The position numbers were made by a program, and so were the translations under genes. A model generated the notes under the pieces. That model searched no databases and was not told the origin of the DNA. It worked only from the letters and a program-made list of their open reading frames with translations. 37,051 nucleotides of DNA from Porphyromonadaceae bacterium UBA3318 (lineage in GTDB: Bacteria; Bacteroidota; Bacteroidia; Bacteroidales; Muribaculaceae), in contig DESI01000022.1 in assembly GCA_002361235.1 (NCBI GenBank), positions 1 through 37,051 on the forward strand. Reading direction: 5' to 3'. This document shows, piece by piece, positions 1 through 6,569 of this stretch; within the stretch, counting starts at the first letter, position 1, and every line of letters begins with the position of its first letter.

Positions 1-501
1 TAGAGGTACTTTTTCAGTGCCCTCATTATTATACCAACTGTTTTGCACATAATTCCATGCGTTCGCACCAATTTCGGCTTGTCTGCCCTGCAAATCAGAA
101 AATTTACTGATTATTTTGACATATCGACTTATGAAATATTTATCAAGCGAGTTGTTTTGATCGCCACCCCAGGAATAATATTGGACCTTGTAGAGATCCT
201 CTTTTAGTTGTCCAATATCAACTCCCATTTCATTATACCATTCATGATTCATACATTGTAAGAATCGGTCAAGTATAATCGAAGCATCAATTCGTTTTGT
301 CAATATACCGAATAATTCTCTATTCTTGTCTGATACTTTGGTAGAACTTAATACGATATCATTATCTTTTAAAAATTCTTTTAATTGTCTACCACGACAA
401 ATAGCTCTGACCTTTAGCCAAAGAATACCTTCTGCATTATTGTTAAAAAGATTCAGCTTCTGATCTCTGAATGCAATGTCCCATTTTTCAAATTCATTCA
501 T
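1..501 (-). CDS. Partial protein downstream of DNA methyltransferase, possible restriction endonuclease (C-terminus missing)
   Basis: An open frame of 167 codons runs from ATG at 501 off the left edge without a stop. The start lies 13 bp after the methyltransferase stop, on the same strand. I do not recognise the family. It starts MNEFEKWDIAFRDQ and is rich in charged and aromatic residues, with no signal peptide or membrane segment. By position (a D12 methyltransferase followed directly by an unknown gene) it could be the cognate type II restriction enzyme; this is inference from context only. The last eight in-frame codons include the 20-bp sequence repeated at the other window end, so the true gene may be interrupted there by a mobile element and the visible C-terminal residues may belong to that element. 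The gene is AT-rich compared with the rest of the window, which suggests horizontal origin. Confidence 0.6.
   Translation of the reverse strand, partial: MNEFEKWDIAFRDQKLNLFNNNAEGILWLKVRAICRGRQLKEFLKDNDIVLSSTKVSDKNRELFGILTKRIDASIILDRFLQCMNHEWYNEMGVDIGQLKEDLYKVQYYSWGGDQNNSLDKYFISRYVKIISKFSDLQGRQAEIGANAWNYVQNSWYNNEGTEKVPL
5..24 (-). repeat. Outward-facing 20-bp terminal repeat, left copy
   Basis: Read leftwards (minus strand) this is GAGGGCACTGAAAAAGTACC. The identical 20 bases occur on the plus strand at 37032-37051, so both window ends carry the same sequence pointing outwards. A chance 20-base match is very unlikely. The likely reading is that both ends enter the same multicopy element, such as an insertion-sequence end. 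No transposase is in the window, so the element type is unproven. Four further bases (1-4) lie beyond this copy. Confidence 0.75.
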
Positions 502-513
502 ACCATAATCAAA

Positions 514-1593
514 TTAAGGTTTGCATACTAATAAAATTTCATTACTTCCTGCAACACTTCCTTTGCCCCCTCTCCCTGTTTGATAAAGTTTCCGTTCAAC
601 CGATACATTCCTGTAGGGGCTTATCAGATCCACAAGAGTTTGTATGTCAGGATAACTTCTGTCGTTATAGCTAATTAACCAATATGGGATATCTTGAGAA
701 AGAGAAAATAATTTTTTAAAACTTCCTATTATTTCCCTTTTAGTTTCAAAACCACTTTCTTTTTTAGGACTATATCTTTTTGTACCATTCACAAACTCCT
801 TATCTTTCCAATAATTTGTATATGTTTCCAATAGATGATAAAATCCTTGATAATCCGCGTGACTATCGCAATATGGAGGATCGAAGTATACTAAATCGAC
901 ATTCGACAAGGTTGGCAAAACCTTAAGGATATCATCATTATATGAAACGCATTCGCATCCATTGTCAAACACGGCATTGTTATATTCCGATACTAATTCT
1001 GAAAATATATCCTTAATAGGTCTTATAAGGCTACGATTTCGTTTTATTCTATCGGGATTAGAGGCATAGACTAAAGCTTGGGTATGAGCAAAATGTCCCA
1101 TTGTCACTTTACGTGTCAATGCTCTGTTCATAATGGTAAAGGCCAACGCTCTTTTATATTTATTCTTAAGTCTACCTATATTACTTCTGAAGGCATCTAA
1201 AAATTTAGTCTCATCCCGCACAAAAAATATATCTGTAAAGAGTTGTTCCATCAGATTATATTCTTCAGGAGCAGAATTGCAAGAAAAAAGAATCAGAATG
1301 TCTTCGGGCGTCAAGATTTCATTCCTATTTTCAATTAGAGCTTTCCCAATTTAGCTATTGAATTTTAAAAAATCGTTGGTAATGACTTTTTTTCCTAATT
1401 GTTTACAAAGAAAGGCTATTGATTGCGAACCGCTAAAGGCATCCAATACAACTTGAACACTGTCCGGTATATGTCGAGTAATCCATTCTCCATGAATATA
1501 TTTTGCCCCAAGATACTGCGGTCTTGGAAATTTAATATCCATAAAGTCGTATCCACCAAATAACGACGGTTGTACTAACTGATTATTCAACAT
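514..1593 (-). pseudogene. D12-class adenine-specific DNA methyltransferase with in-frame TAA
   Basis: Two collinear pieces in the same frame, separated by a single TAA at 1351-1353 (codon 81 from ATG 1593), together form one D12/Dam-type N6-adenine methyltransferase of about 359 residues. The first piece has the SAM-binding region (FPRPQYLGAK, then VVLDAFSGSQSIAFL), and the second has the catalytic DPPY motif (VYFDPPYCDSH). The frame reads sensibly through the stop (ITNDFLKFNS-stop-IGKALIENRNEI), so a CAA or CAG glutamine to TAA change is the simplest explanation. As read, the product would be truncated after the SAM motif and inactive, unless there is readthrough or a sequencing error. The start at 1593 is favoured over a GTG at 1620 because a promoter -7 box ends 4 bp upstream. 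It probably pairs with the partial gene at 1-501. AT-rich composition suggests transfer. Confidence 0.85.
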
Positions 1594-1597
1594 AACG

Positions 1598-1629
1598 CAA
1601 AGATAAGGATAATATTCCACATAAGCAAA
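1598..1629 (-). promoter_or_regulatory. Promoter of methyltransferase gene (near-leaderless)
   Basis: On the minus strand TTTG (1629-1626), a 20-nt spacer and TATCTTTG (1605-1598) match the Bacteroidetes sigma-ABfr -33/-7 pattern exactly. The -7 box ends 4 bp before ATG 1593, so the transcript would begin at or next to the start codon. This decides the start codon. Confidence 0.7.
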
Positions 1630-1689
1630 CGCCTCATTGATTACTTAAATCTTAAGAATATTTGCTCACATTATGATGCAATGATGTAT

Positions 1690-1721
1690 GCAAAAAGGTT
1701 GTAGCACTATAACCTTTTGCA
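1690..1721. repeat. Hairpin near left edge of the putative origin
   Basis: TGCAAAAAGGTT and AACCTTTTGCA form an imperfect stem (one bulged A) around a short loop. There is no T-run, so it is not a clear terminator. A 12-bp perfect palindrome GGGCCGCGGCCC follows at 1789-1800. Confidence 0.4.
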
Positions 1722-1814
1722 TGGTTTTCACTACCGGCATTACTGCCATACGGAAACTGCCGGACCAGCTGATTTCGAAGAAATATGTGGGCCGCGGCCC
1801 ATCCATGACCGCAT

Positions 1815-2245
1815 CGTGCCTGTTCATAACCTGTCGATAAGTGGGGATAAAGGTGTTCATAACGTGTGGATAGGTTTTAGATAAGTCGGGGCGGATTTAT
1901 TTGGATTTTCGAGCAATACGTTTATATGCAGATTGTTATGAATTATCCAAATAAAAATGAGCGGGACTTATCCCAAGAATTATTGACAGTTTTACACATA
2001 CTTTTGGACAGGTTTTGCGCGTTTTCAACAGAAAAGTTATTAACTTTGCAGTTGTAGACAGCCTGTAGATAAAATCTGCATCTCGCTTATACACAAAGAG
2101 GAGTGATTTCACAGCCTGTCGATAACCAGGACGAAATATTTCATAACTCATATTTCCAAATTTTTCGCCCGAAAGTTATTGATAGTTACTGACACATACT
2201 ACTACCTCTATTTTTATTTTTTATATTTTAAATTTTTAAAAAGAT
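1815..2245. other. Candidate chromosomal replication origin (oriC): DnaA-box cluster plus AT-rich tract
   Basis: No credible gene lies between 1630 and 2246. The stretch holds many 9-mers matching the DnaA box TTWTNCACA exactly or with one mismatch: exact at 1990-1998 (TTTTACACA) and 2087-2095 (TTATACACA); one mismatch at 1821-1829, 1832-1840, 1854-1862, 1865-1873 and 2117-2125, with further copies near 1842-1850 and 2073-2081. An almost pure A/T tract at about 2208-2246, just before nadA, could be the unwinding element. Coding strands diverge from here: leftward genes to the left, nadA and the RNA methyltransferase to the right. No dnaA gene is visible, which does not exclude an origin. Box clustering is seen directly; origin function is inferred. 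Confidence 0.5.
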
Positions 2246-2246
2246 A

Positions 2247-3188
2247 ATGGAAGAAGGCGGACGTAAGGAGATAATCGACGAGATCAAGAAACTGTGCCGG
2301 GAGAAGCAGGCACTGATTATGGCGCATTATTATACGCGTCCGGAGATCCAGGAGATAGCGGATTTCATAGGCGACTCGCTGGCGTTGGCCCGCAAGGCTG
2401 CGGAGACGGACGCGCGCGTAATAGTAATGTGTGGCGTGCACTTCATGGGCGAGACCGTAAAGATACTGTGTCCCGACAAGCTGGTGCTGGTGCCCGACGA
2501 GGCGGCTGGCTGCTCGCTGGCCGACAGCTGTCCCGCTCCCGAACTGGAAGCATTCATCAAGGAGCATCCCGGGCACACGGTGATATCGTATGTCAACACG
2601 TCGGCTGACGTGAAGGCCCTGACCGACATAGTGGTGACCAGCGGCAACGCCCGCAAGGTGGTGGAGTCGCTGCCGAAGGATGAAAAGATAATATTCGGTC
2701 CCGACCGCAACCTGGGTGAATATATAAACTCGGTGACGGGTCGCGAGATGGTGCTGTGGAACGGTGCCTGTCACGTGCACGACCGGTTCTCGCTGCAGGG
2801 TATAATAGATATGAAAAATGAGCATCCCGGCGCCAAGGTGCTGGTGCATCCCGAGTGCAAGCGTCCGCTTCAGCTGATAGCCGACAAGGTGGGGTCCACG
2901 GCGGCGTTGCTTGACTATGCACGCGACAGCGAGGCACAGGAGTTCATAGTGGTGACGGAAAGCGGCATCCTGTTCGAGATGCAGCGCAAATGTCCGGACA
3001 AGACATTCCTCCCCGCCCCTGCCGAGGAGGCCGGTTGCAACTGCAACAACTGCGACTACATGAAGCTCAACACGCTGGAGAAGGTGCTGGAATGCCTGCG
3101 CACCGGCCAGCCCGCCATCGAGGTTGACGCCGAGGTAGCGCGCAAGGCCATACGTCCCATTGAGCGTATGCTGGAACTCAGCAAATAA
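2247..3188 (+). CDS. nadA: Quinolinate synthase A
   Basis: NadA condenses iminoaspartate (from NadB) with dihydroxyacetone phosphate to give quinolinate, the first committed intermediate of de novo NAD synthesis, using an oxygen-sensitive [4Fe-4S] cluster in the cytoplasm. The 313-residue length is normal. It shows the family substrate motif (AHYYTRPEIQEIADFIGDS, residues 26-44), and cysteines expected to bind the cluster at C89 (AGCSLADSC), C175 (NGACHVH) and the C-terminal CNCNNCDYM group (264-272). No nadB or nadC is visible nearby. The start ATG at 2247 follows an AT-rich tract without a Shine-Dalgarno site, usual for Bacteroidetes. The downstream RNA methyltransferase starts 5 bp after the stop, so the two are probably cotranscribed. 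Confidence 0.95.
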   Translation: MEEGGRKEIIDEIKKLCREKQALIMAHYYTRPEIQEIADFIGDSLALARKAAETDARVIVMCGVHFMGETVKILCPDKLVLVPDEAAGCSLADSCPAPELEAFIKEHPGHTVISYVNTSADVKALTDIVVTSGNARKVVESLPKDEKIIFGPDRNLGEYINSVTGREMVLWNGACHVHDRFSLQGIIDMKNEHPGAKVLVHPECKRPLQLIADKVGSTAALLDYARDSEAQEFIVVTESGILFEMQRKCPDKTFLPAPAEEAGCNCNNCDYMKLNTLEKVLECLRTGQPAIEVDAEVARKAIRPIERMLELSK

Positions 3189-3193
3189 TAAGG

Positions 3194-3730
3194 ATGGATC
3201 GCAAGAAGAAAAACATAGTGGAGCTGACGCGCATGGGATGCGACCAGTACCGCGCCATGGAGAAATATCCCCTGGCGGTGCTGGCCGACAACGTGCGGTC
3301 AATGTACAACATCGGTTCGCTGTTCCGTGTGTCGGACGCCTTCAAGGTGAATGAGATAATATTGACCGGCATAAGCGGTCGGCCGCCGCATCCCGAGATC
3401 AGCAAGACGGCTCTCGGCGCCGAGGAGACGGTGGCCTGGCGCTGGGAGGAGGATTCGGTGGAAAGCGTGAGGCGCATGCGTCAGGATGGATGGACCGTAT
3501 GCGTGTTGGAGCAGACGCACAACAGCATCGACCTGGACGATTTCAGCGCCGAACCGGGCAAAAAGTATCTTCTTGTGGTGGGCAACGAGGTGAACGGCGT
3601 GGACCAGCGCATTGTGGACATGGCCGACATAGTGCTGGAGATTCCCCAGTACGGCACCAAGCACTCGCTGAACGTGGCGTCGAGCGCATCGATAGCCATA
3701 TATTCGATGGTCAGAAAATTAGAAGGGTAG
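3194..3730 (+). CDS. SpoU/TrmH-family RNA 2'-O-methyltransferase
   Basis: A 178-residue protein of the SPOUT superfamily, which transfers methyl from SAM to a ribose 2'-OH in tRNA or rRNA. All three SpoU signatures are present: NVRSMYNIGSLFR (33-45), LVVGNEVNGV (127-136) and IPQYGTKHSLNVA (150-162), the last forming the knotted SAM pocket. The short length without an N-terminal RNA-binding extension resembles TrmH/TrmL-like single-domain members rather than full RlmB. The exact RNA substrate cannot be told from sequence. It follows nadA by 5 bp and likely shares its transcript. Its 3' end overlaps the remnant frame on the opposite strand. Confidence 0.9.
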   Translation: MDRKKKNIVELTRMGCDQYRAMEKYPLAVLADNVRSMYNIGSLFRVSDAFKVNEIILTGISGRPPHPEISKTALGAEETVAWRWEEDSVESVRRMRQDGWTVCVLEQTHNSIDLDDFSAEPGKKYLLVVGNEVNGVDQRIVDMADIVLEIPQYGTKHSLNVASSASIAIYSMVRKLEG

Positions 3731-4050
3731 GCTCGCCGGCGAGTTCGCGGATGCGTTCCTCCTCGATGTCGCGGATGGTGACGTCGCGTATCATTACGGA
3801 GCAGTTGGCGCGGATACGTACCAGGTTCAGGCCATTGTTCAGTATGGATCAGGCCTATCCGTTCAGTGTTTTCGTCCATTGTCATGCTTTGGACATCGAA
3901 CAGGTCCCATACGGAATTGGATGCGTAGCTGTTTTCAGGCTCGGGATGTTTGAAACGGGAATGGGTTATCAATGACAGATTGGAATATGAAATAAGGAGT
4001 GTGGCCTGCACTTCGGCCTTATGCCGGCAATCGGCTGCGAGAATTGGCAT
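3711..4050 (-). pseudogene. Remnant of an unrecognised protein gene with a frameshift
   Basis: On the minus strand a coding-like stretch begins with ATG at 4050 (MPILAADCRHKAEVQATLL) and reads to about 3845 (ERIGLIHTE). Coding character then continues in another frame (NGLNLVRIRANCSVMIRD, then IRDIEEERIRELAGE) to a TGA at 3711-3713, overlapping the end of the RNA methyltransferase gene by about 20 bp. Codon choice (GC-rich third positions) in the second piece is like that of real genes here, which supports decay of a former gene rather than chance. I do not recognise the family. One indel near 3840-3850 would rejoin the pieces. There is no intact domain and function is probably lost. Confidence 0.4.
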
Positions 4051-4166
4051 TAGGTATTAGAGGCCTCAAAGATAATGAAATTTCAGTGCGTATTTTTATA
4101 ATAGGGGTATTTAACACAATCTTTTAACTTTATTCAAATTTTCAGATTGCGGATATTCAACAGAGT

Positions 4167-4199
4167 AAAAGAGGCGGGTCTCGACGACTTGCCTCTTTT
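4167..4199. terminator. Hairpin terminator-like element
   Basis: A 9-bp perfect stem AAAAGAGGC / GCCTCTTTT with a 15-nt loop. It ends in four T on the plus strand and has four T in the mirror orientation, so it could stop transcripts in either direction. The only upstream plus-strand genes are nadA and the RNA methyltransferase. Confidence 0.5.
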
Positions 4200-4249
4200 C
4201 ATTACAATTAGGATGAATCAACGTCTTCTATGCTGGATAATCTACATTA

Positions 4250-4375
4250 TATAGACTGAATAAAAGTTTTTGAGCTACCTTAGTTATTACTTTTGTCATA
4301 CTCTCGTGGTATGGCAAAAGTAATAATTAAGGTAAATAGGACTCTTTAATCATACATAGCAAGCGTCAGTCTATA
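4250..4375. repeat. Nested long palindrome (10-bp outer and 26-bp inner arms)
   Basis: The inner arms 4276-4301 and 4309-4334 are inverted repeats matching at 24 of 26 positions around a 7-nt loop. Outside them TATAGACTGA (4250-4259) and TCAGTCTATA (4366-4375) form a second, perfect 10-bp pair. The two mismatches in the inner arms are both G-to-A type, so an RNA copy could keep pairing through G-U. It lies in a gene-free stretch (4051-4716). Further structured sequence follows at about 4403-4460, with an 8-bp stem containing one mismatch near 4420-4445. Nothing shows whether this is an RNA, a protein-binding DNA structure or an element remnant. Confidence 0.65.
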
Positions 4376-4492
4376 GTGTCTTTTTCATACCGGACCAAGT
4401 GTCCGTACCTGTGGCGGGCTTATGCCGCGACACCACGGGTGTCTGGACAAATTGTCATGGTTTTACAAGGATAATTGACATTAATTGATAAT

Positions 4493-4500
4493 TATCTTTG
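4493..4500 (+). promoter_or_regulatory. Candidate promoter -7 box for a short transcript
   Basis: TATCTTTG matches the Bacteroidetes -7 consensus TAnnTTTG exactly. TTGACA lies at 4475-4480, but the spacing (15 nt from TTG) is shorter than the usual 19-21, so the -33 box is uncertain. The only plus-strand content before the terminator at 4573-4608 is the short transcript described next. Confidence 0.4.
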
Positions 4501-4506
4501 TTATGG

Positions 4507-4608
4507 TGGCAAAATTAGTAATATTATTTTAAATTGCAAACAAAATGAAACAAAAAAATAAAAAACTTAATAAAAAATCTCGGATTCTTGCGAAAATCCG
4601 AGATTTTT
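4507..4608 (+). ncRNA. Possible small RNA or micropeptide transcript
   Basis: Between the -7 box at 4493-4500 and the hairpin ending at 4608 a transcript of about 100 nt would be made. It is A-rich and unstructured up to the terminator. It also contains a 21-codon frame from ATG 4545 to TGA 4608-4610 with a lysine-rich product starting MKQKNKKLNKKSR. The last third of that frame is the terminator stem, so translation is doubtful. No family recognised. Confidence 0.3.
4573..4608. terminator. Rho-independent terminator (14-bp stem)
   Basis: A perfect 14-bp stem, AAAAATCTCGGATT paired with AATCCGAGATTTTT, with an 8-nt loop. T-runs occur on both strands, so it can act in both directions. It separates the possible small plus-strand transcript from the leftward OmpA-type gene. 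Confidence 0.8.
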
Positions 4609-4625
4609 GACGATAATTAACCAAA

Positions 4626-4656
4626 AATCCCCGTCTCAGGGTGTGAAACGGGGATT
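4626..4656 (-). terminator. Terminator of the OmpA-type lipoprotein gene
   Basis: The minus strand reads AATCCCCGT, a 13-nt loop and ACGGGGATT followed by further T residues (4623-4627). It lies 60 bp past the stop of the gene at 4717-5553. Confidence 0.75.
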
Positions 4657-4716
4657 AAGGGTATGAACTAAGGTATTGTTCCTTAATATAATGTTCTGTC
4701 AGAATATGATGTTATG

Positions 4717-5553
4717 TCAGTCTTCCTTGGGAGCCTGGTCTATCAGGTCGAGGAACTGGTCGAGTTTCGGAGTGATGATGATTTCGGTGCGGCGGTTACG
4801 CTGCTTGCCCACTTCGGTGTCGTTGTCGGCGATAGGATTGAATTCTCCGCGGCCGGCAGCCGACAGACGCGAGGGATTGATGCCGAAATCGTTCTGCAGA
4901 CACTGCACCACGGAGCTGGCGCGCAGAGCCGAGAGATCCCAGTTGTTGCGGATATTGGTGCGCGAGATGGGCACATTGTCGGTGTTGCCCTCCACCAGCA
5001 CGTCATAGTCGGAATAATCCTTTATGATCTTTGCTATCTTGGAGAGTGTCTCCATGGCGCGGTCGGAGATCTCGTAGCTGCCCGACTTGAACAGCATGTT
5101 GTCGGCCAGCGAGATGTAAACCACACCTTTCAGCACCTTTATGTCCACATCCTTCAGCTCGTCGTTGGTCAGCGAGCGTGTCAGCTTGTTGGTCAGGGCT
5201 ATGTTCAGCGAGTCGCTTTTGGACTTGGCCGAGATAAGTTCCTTGATGTATTTGTTGGAAGCGTTGATTTCGTCCACCAGTTTGGCGATGTTCACGTTGC
5301 CCTGCTGGTTGTTGGCCATGCTCTGGTCCAGGGTGGACTTCATGTCGGCCAGCGACTGCTTCAGTTCCTCGTTCTGCTTCTTGAGGTCGGAAATGACATA
5401 CGTCATGGATTTTGTCTTGGTGTTGCATTCCAGCAGACCGTCGCGTGTGGTCTGATACTCGGCCTGCAGCGCGGCGTACTTCTTGTTGGTGACGCAGCTG
5501 CCCAGCGACAGTGTCAGCGCACCCAGCAATCCCAGTGCTAATATTTTCTTCAT
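4717..5553 (-). CDS. OmpA-family outer-membrane lipoprotein
   Basis: A 278-residue predicted lipoprotein with a lipobox at LSLGSC (lipidated Cys20). A long polar, helical and probably coiled-coil spacer (about residues 25-130) is followed by a C-terminal OmpA-like peptidoglycan-binding domain (about 145-265). That domain has the expected motifs NTDNVPI, NWDLSALRASSVVQCL, GRGEFNPIADNDTEVGKQRNRR (two parts quoted separately in the family), where the Asp and Arg contact diaminopimelate. Role: anchoring the outer membrane to peptidoglycan, as in Pal or MotB-type proteins. The coiled-coil plus OmpA arrangement is common in Bacteroidetes. It stands alone, flanked by the gene-free stretches at 4051-4716 and 5554-6134, with its own terminator at 4626-4656. 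Confidence 0.9.
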   Translation of the reverse strand: MKKILALGLLGALTLSLGSCVTNKKYAALQAEYQTTRDGLLECNTKTKSMTYVISDLKKQNEELKQSLADMKSTLDQSMANNQQGNVNIAKLVDEINASNKYIKELISAKSKSDSLNIALTNKLTRSLTNDELKDVDIKVLKGVVYISLADNMLFKSGSYEISDRAMETLSKIAKIIKDYSDYDVLVEGNTDNVPISRTNIRNNWDLSALRASSVVQCLQNDFGINPSRLSAAGRGEFNPIADNDTEVGKQRNRRTEIIITPKLDQFLDLIDQAPKED

Positions 5554-5677
5554 ATATGTAATGTATTGTAATTTCTATATAAATAACGGCTGAACAGTAA
5601 ATTATTATTAAAATTAAGGTTTCCGAATGACATAAATTGAATAAATTAACTTTCGCATGTTGGAACTATTAAAACTG

Positions 5678-5961
5678 CAAGTCACAGAACTGGCGGAAAA
5701 AGCTTGCTTTTTCCTTTCACTGAACGTACAGAACAAACACAGAATAAACTATGTAGTATTTGTGTTGTCTTGCGCCGTTTGTCACAGATCCTGCTGTCGC
5801 AGGTGACGGAACTTGCTCAGAATACTTCTGTGATAATTCCGGTGTCGTCATTGACGGCTCTGTGCCAAGGCCAGGTCCGGCCCGAAGTAATCGAGTAAAA
5901 GTTCTGTGTTGTTCTGTCAATTCTGTGCGGATGCCCTGCATCCGAATAGTTCTGTGACTTG
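5678..5961. mobile_element. MITE-like, hairpin-rich repeat element (284 bp)
   Basis: The stretch is bounded by 14-bp perfect inverted repeats, CAAGTCACAGAACT (5678-5691) and its complement (5948-5961). Both arms share one architecture: the terminal repeat, a perfect hairpin (5695-5714, 9-bp stem with TT loop; 5928-5944, 7-bp stem with 3-nt loop), then ACAGAACAAACACAGAA (5728-5744) mirrored with one base missing at 5902-5917. The middle has more stems, for example CCTGC/GCAGG near 5790-5800, and repeated TTCTGTG words. There is no credible gene inside and no obvious target duplication. Symmetry is seen directly; mobility is inferred. Confidence 0.55.
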
Positions 5962-6020
5962 AATTTCTTTTAATTCCATCATATTGACTTGCGAAACTTA
6001 AGTTTAATAATTTGTAAATC

Positions 6021-6095
6021 TACCCATGTATACATTGAAAAATTGACATAATTGTATATTTTACCAATGTATAGATGGAAAAATATCATAATTAA
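6021..6095. repeat. Imperfect direct repeats spaced 41 bp upstream of fdtA
   Basis: Two copies of a roughly 32-bp unit start at 6021 and 6062 (TACCCATGTATACATTG and TACCAATGTATAGATGG, each followed by AAAAAT and CATAATT). The first contains the perfect palindrome ATGTATACAT. A 41-bp offset is close to four helical turns, so two copies of a regulator could bind on one face just upstream of the fdtA promoter. Regulator unknown. Confidence 0.5.
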
Positions 6096-6126
6096 TTGGT
6101 GTAGCGAATATAAATTGATATATTTG
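6096..6126 (+). promoter_or_regulatory. Promoter of fdtA-fdtB-polA (near-leaderless)
   Basis: TTG (6096-6098), a 20-nt spacer, and TATATTTG (6119-6126) fit the Bacteroidetes promoter pattern. The -7 box ends 8 bp before ATG 6135, so the 5' leader would be at most a few bases. Confidence 0.65.
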
Positions 6127-6134
6127 CAAACAGT

Positions 6135-6569
6135 ATGGAAAAGAAGAAGAACATACCTTATTTATTAGAATTTCCGAAGATAGAGGACCGGCGGGGGAAT
6201 CTGTCGTTTATCGAGGGCGGGGGACACGTGCCGTTCGATATAAAACGCGTGTTTTATATATATGATGTTCCGGGAGGGGAGAGCCGTGGGGGACACGCCC
6301 ACAAGAAACTGGAACAAGTAATGTTCGCCGCTTCCGGAAGTTTCACCATGATGTTGACCGACGGTAATGAAAGAATGGAATTTTTCCTGAATCGACCGTG
6401 GCAGGGGCTATATGTGCCGACGGGATACTGGACCGAACTTGTGGATTTTTCGTCCGGTGCGGTATGTATGGTGCTTGCTTCAGACCATTATGATCCGGCA
6501 GATTATATTTACGATTATCCCGAATTCCTGAAATATAAAGGTATAAAGTCAGATGATACTGTTCAATGA
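6135..6569 (+). CDS. fdtA: FdtA/WxcM-type sugar 3,4-ketoisomerase
   Basis: A 144-residue single-domain cupin of the WxcM-like/FdtA family, which converts dTDP-4-keto-6-deoxyglucose into the 3-keto isomer before transamination. Visible family features are the substrate loop DRRGNLSFIEG (18-28), the cupin motif RGGHAHKKLEQ (51-61, with the conserved His pair) and GLYVPTGYW (91-99). The length equals that of known FdtA (about 140). The stop overlaps the start of the aminotransferase gene by 17 bp, so they are translationally coupled. The product sugar (3-amino-3,6-dideoxyhexose) would go into O-antigen, S-layer or capsule glycans. No rmlA/rmlB or FdtC acetyltransferase is nearby. The epimer made (galacto or gluco) cannot be told from sequence. 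Confidence 0.8.
   Translation: MEKKKNIPYLLEFPKIEDRRGNLSFIEGGGHVPFDIKRVFYIYDVPGGESRGGHAHKKLEQVMFAASGSFTMMLTDGNERMEFFLNRPWQGLYVPTGYWTELVDFSSGAVCMVLASDHYDPADYIYDYPEFLKYKGIKSDDTVQ

Noticed and set aside
1666..2151. Two short minus-strand frames (64 and 71 codons) in the origin region
   Set aside because: They run through the DnaA-box cluster, have no family resemblance and have poor codon usage; the repeats explain the sequence better.
2214..3302. Long minus-strand frame opposite nadA (362 codons)
   Set aside because: Shadow of a GC-rich gene; nadA on the other strand has clear family motifs.
3490..3975. Plus-strand 161-codon frame across the end of the RNA methyltransferase gene
   Set aside because: Shadow frame; low-complexity Arg-rich translation without motifs.
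4370..4470. tRNA-like or other named RNA in the structured stretch before 4470
   Set aside because: No acceptor-stem or T-loop pattern, and nothing matched a named RNA family by eye.
5704..5957. Three overlapping short frames in the 5678-5961 element
   Set aside because: They lie within inverted repeats and read the same palindromes on both strands; no start signals.
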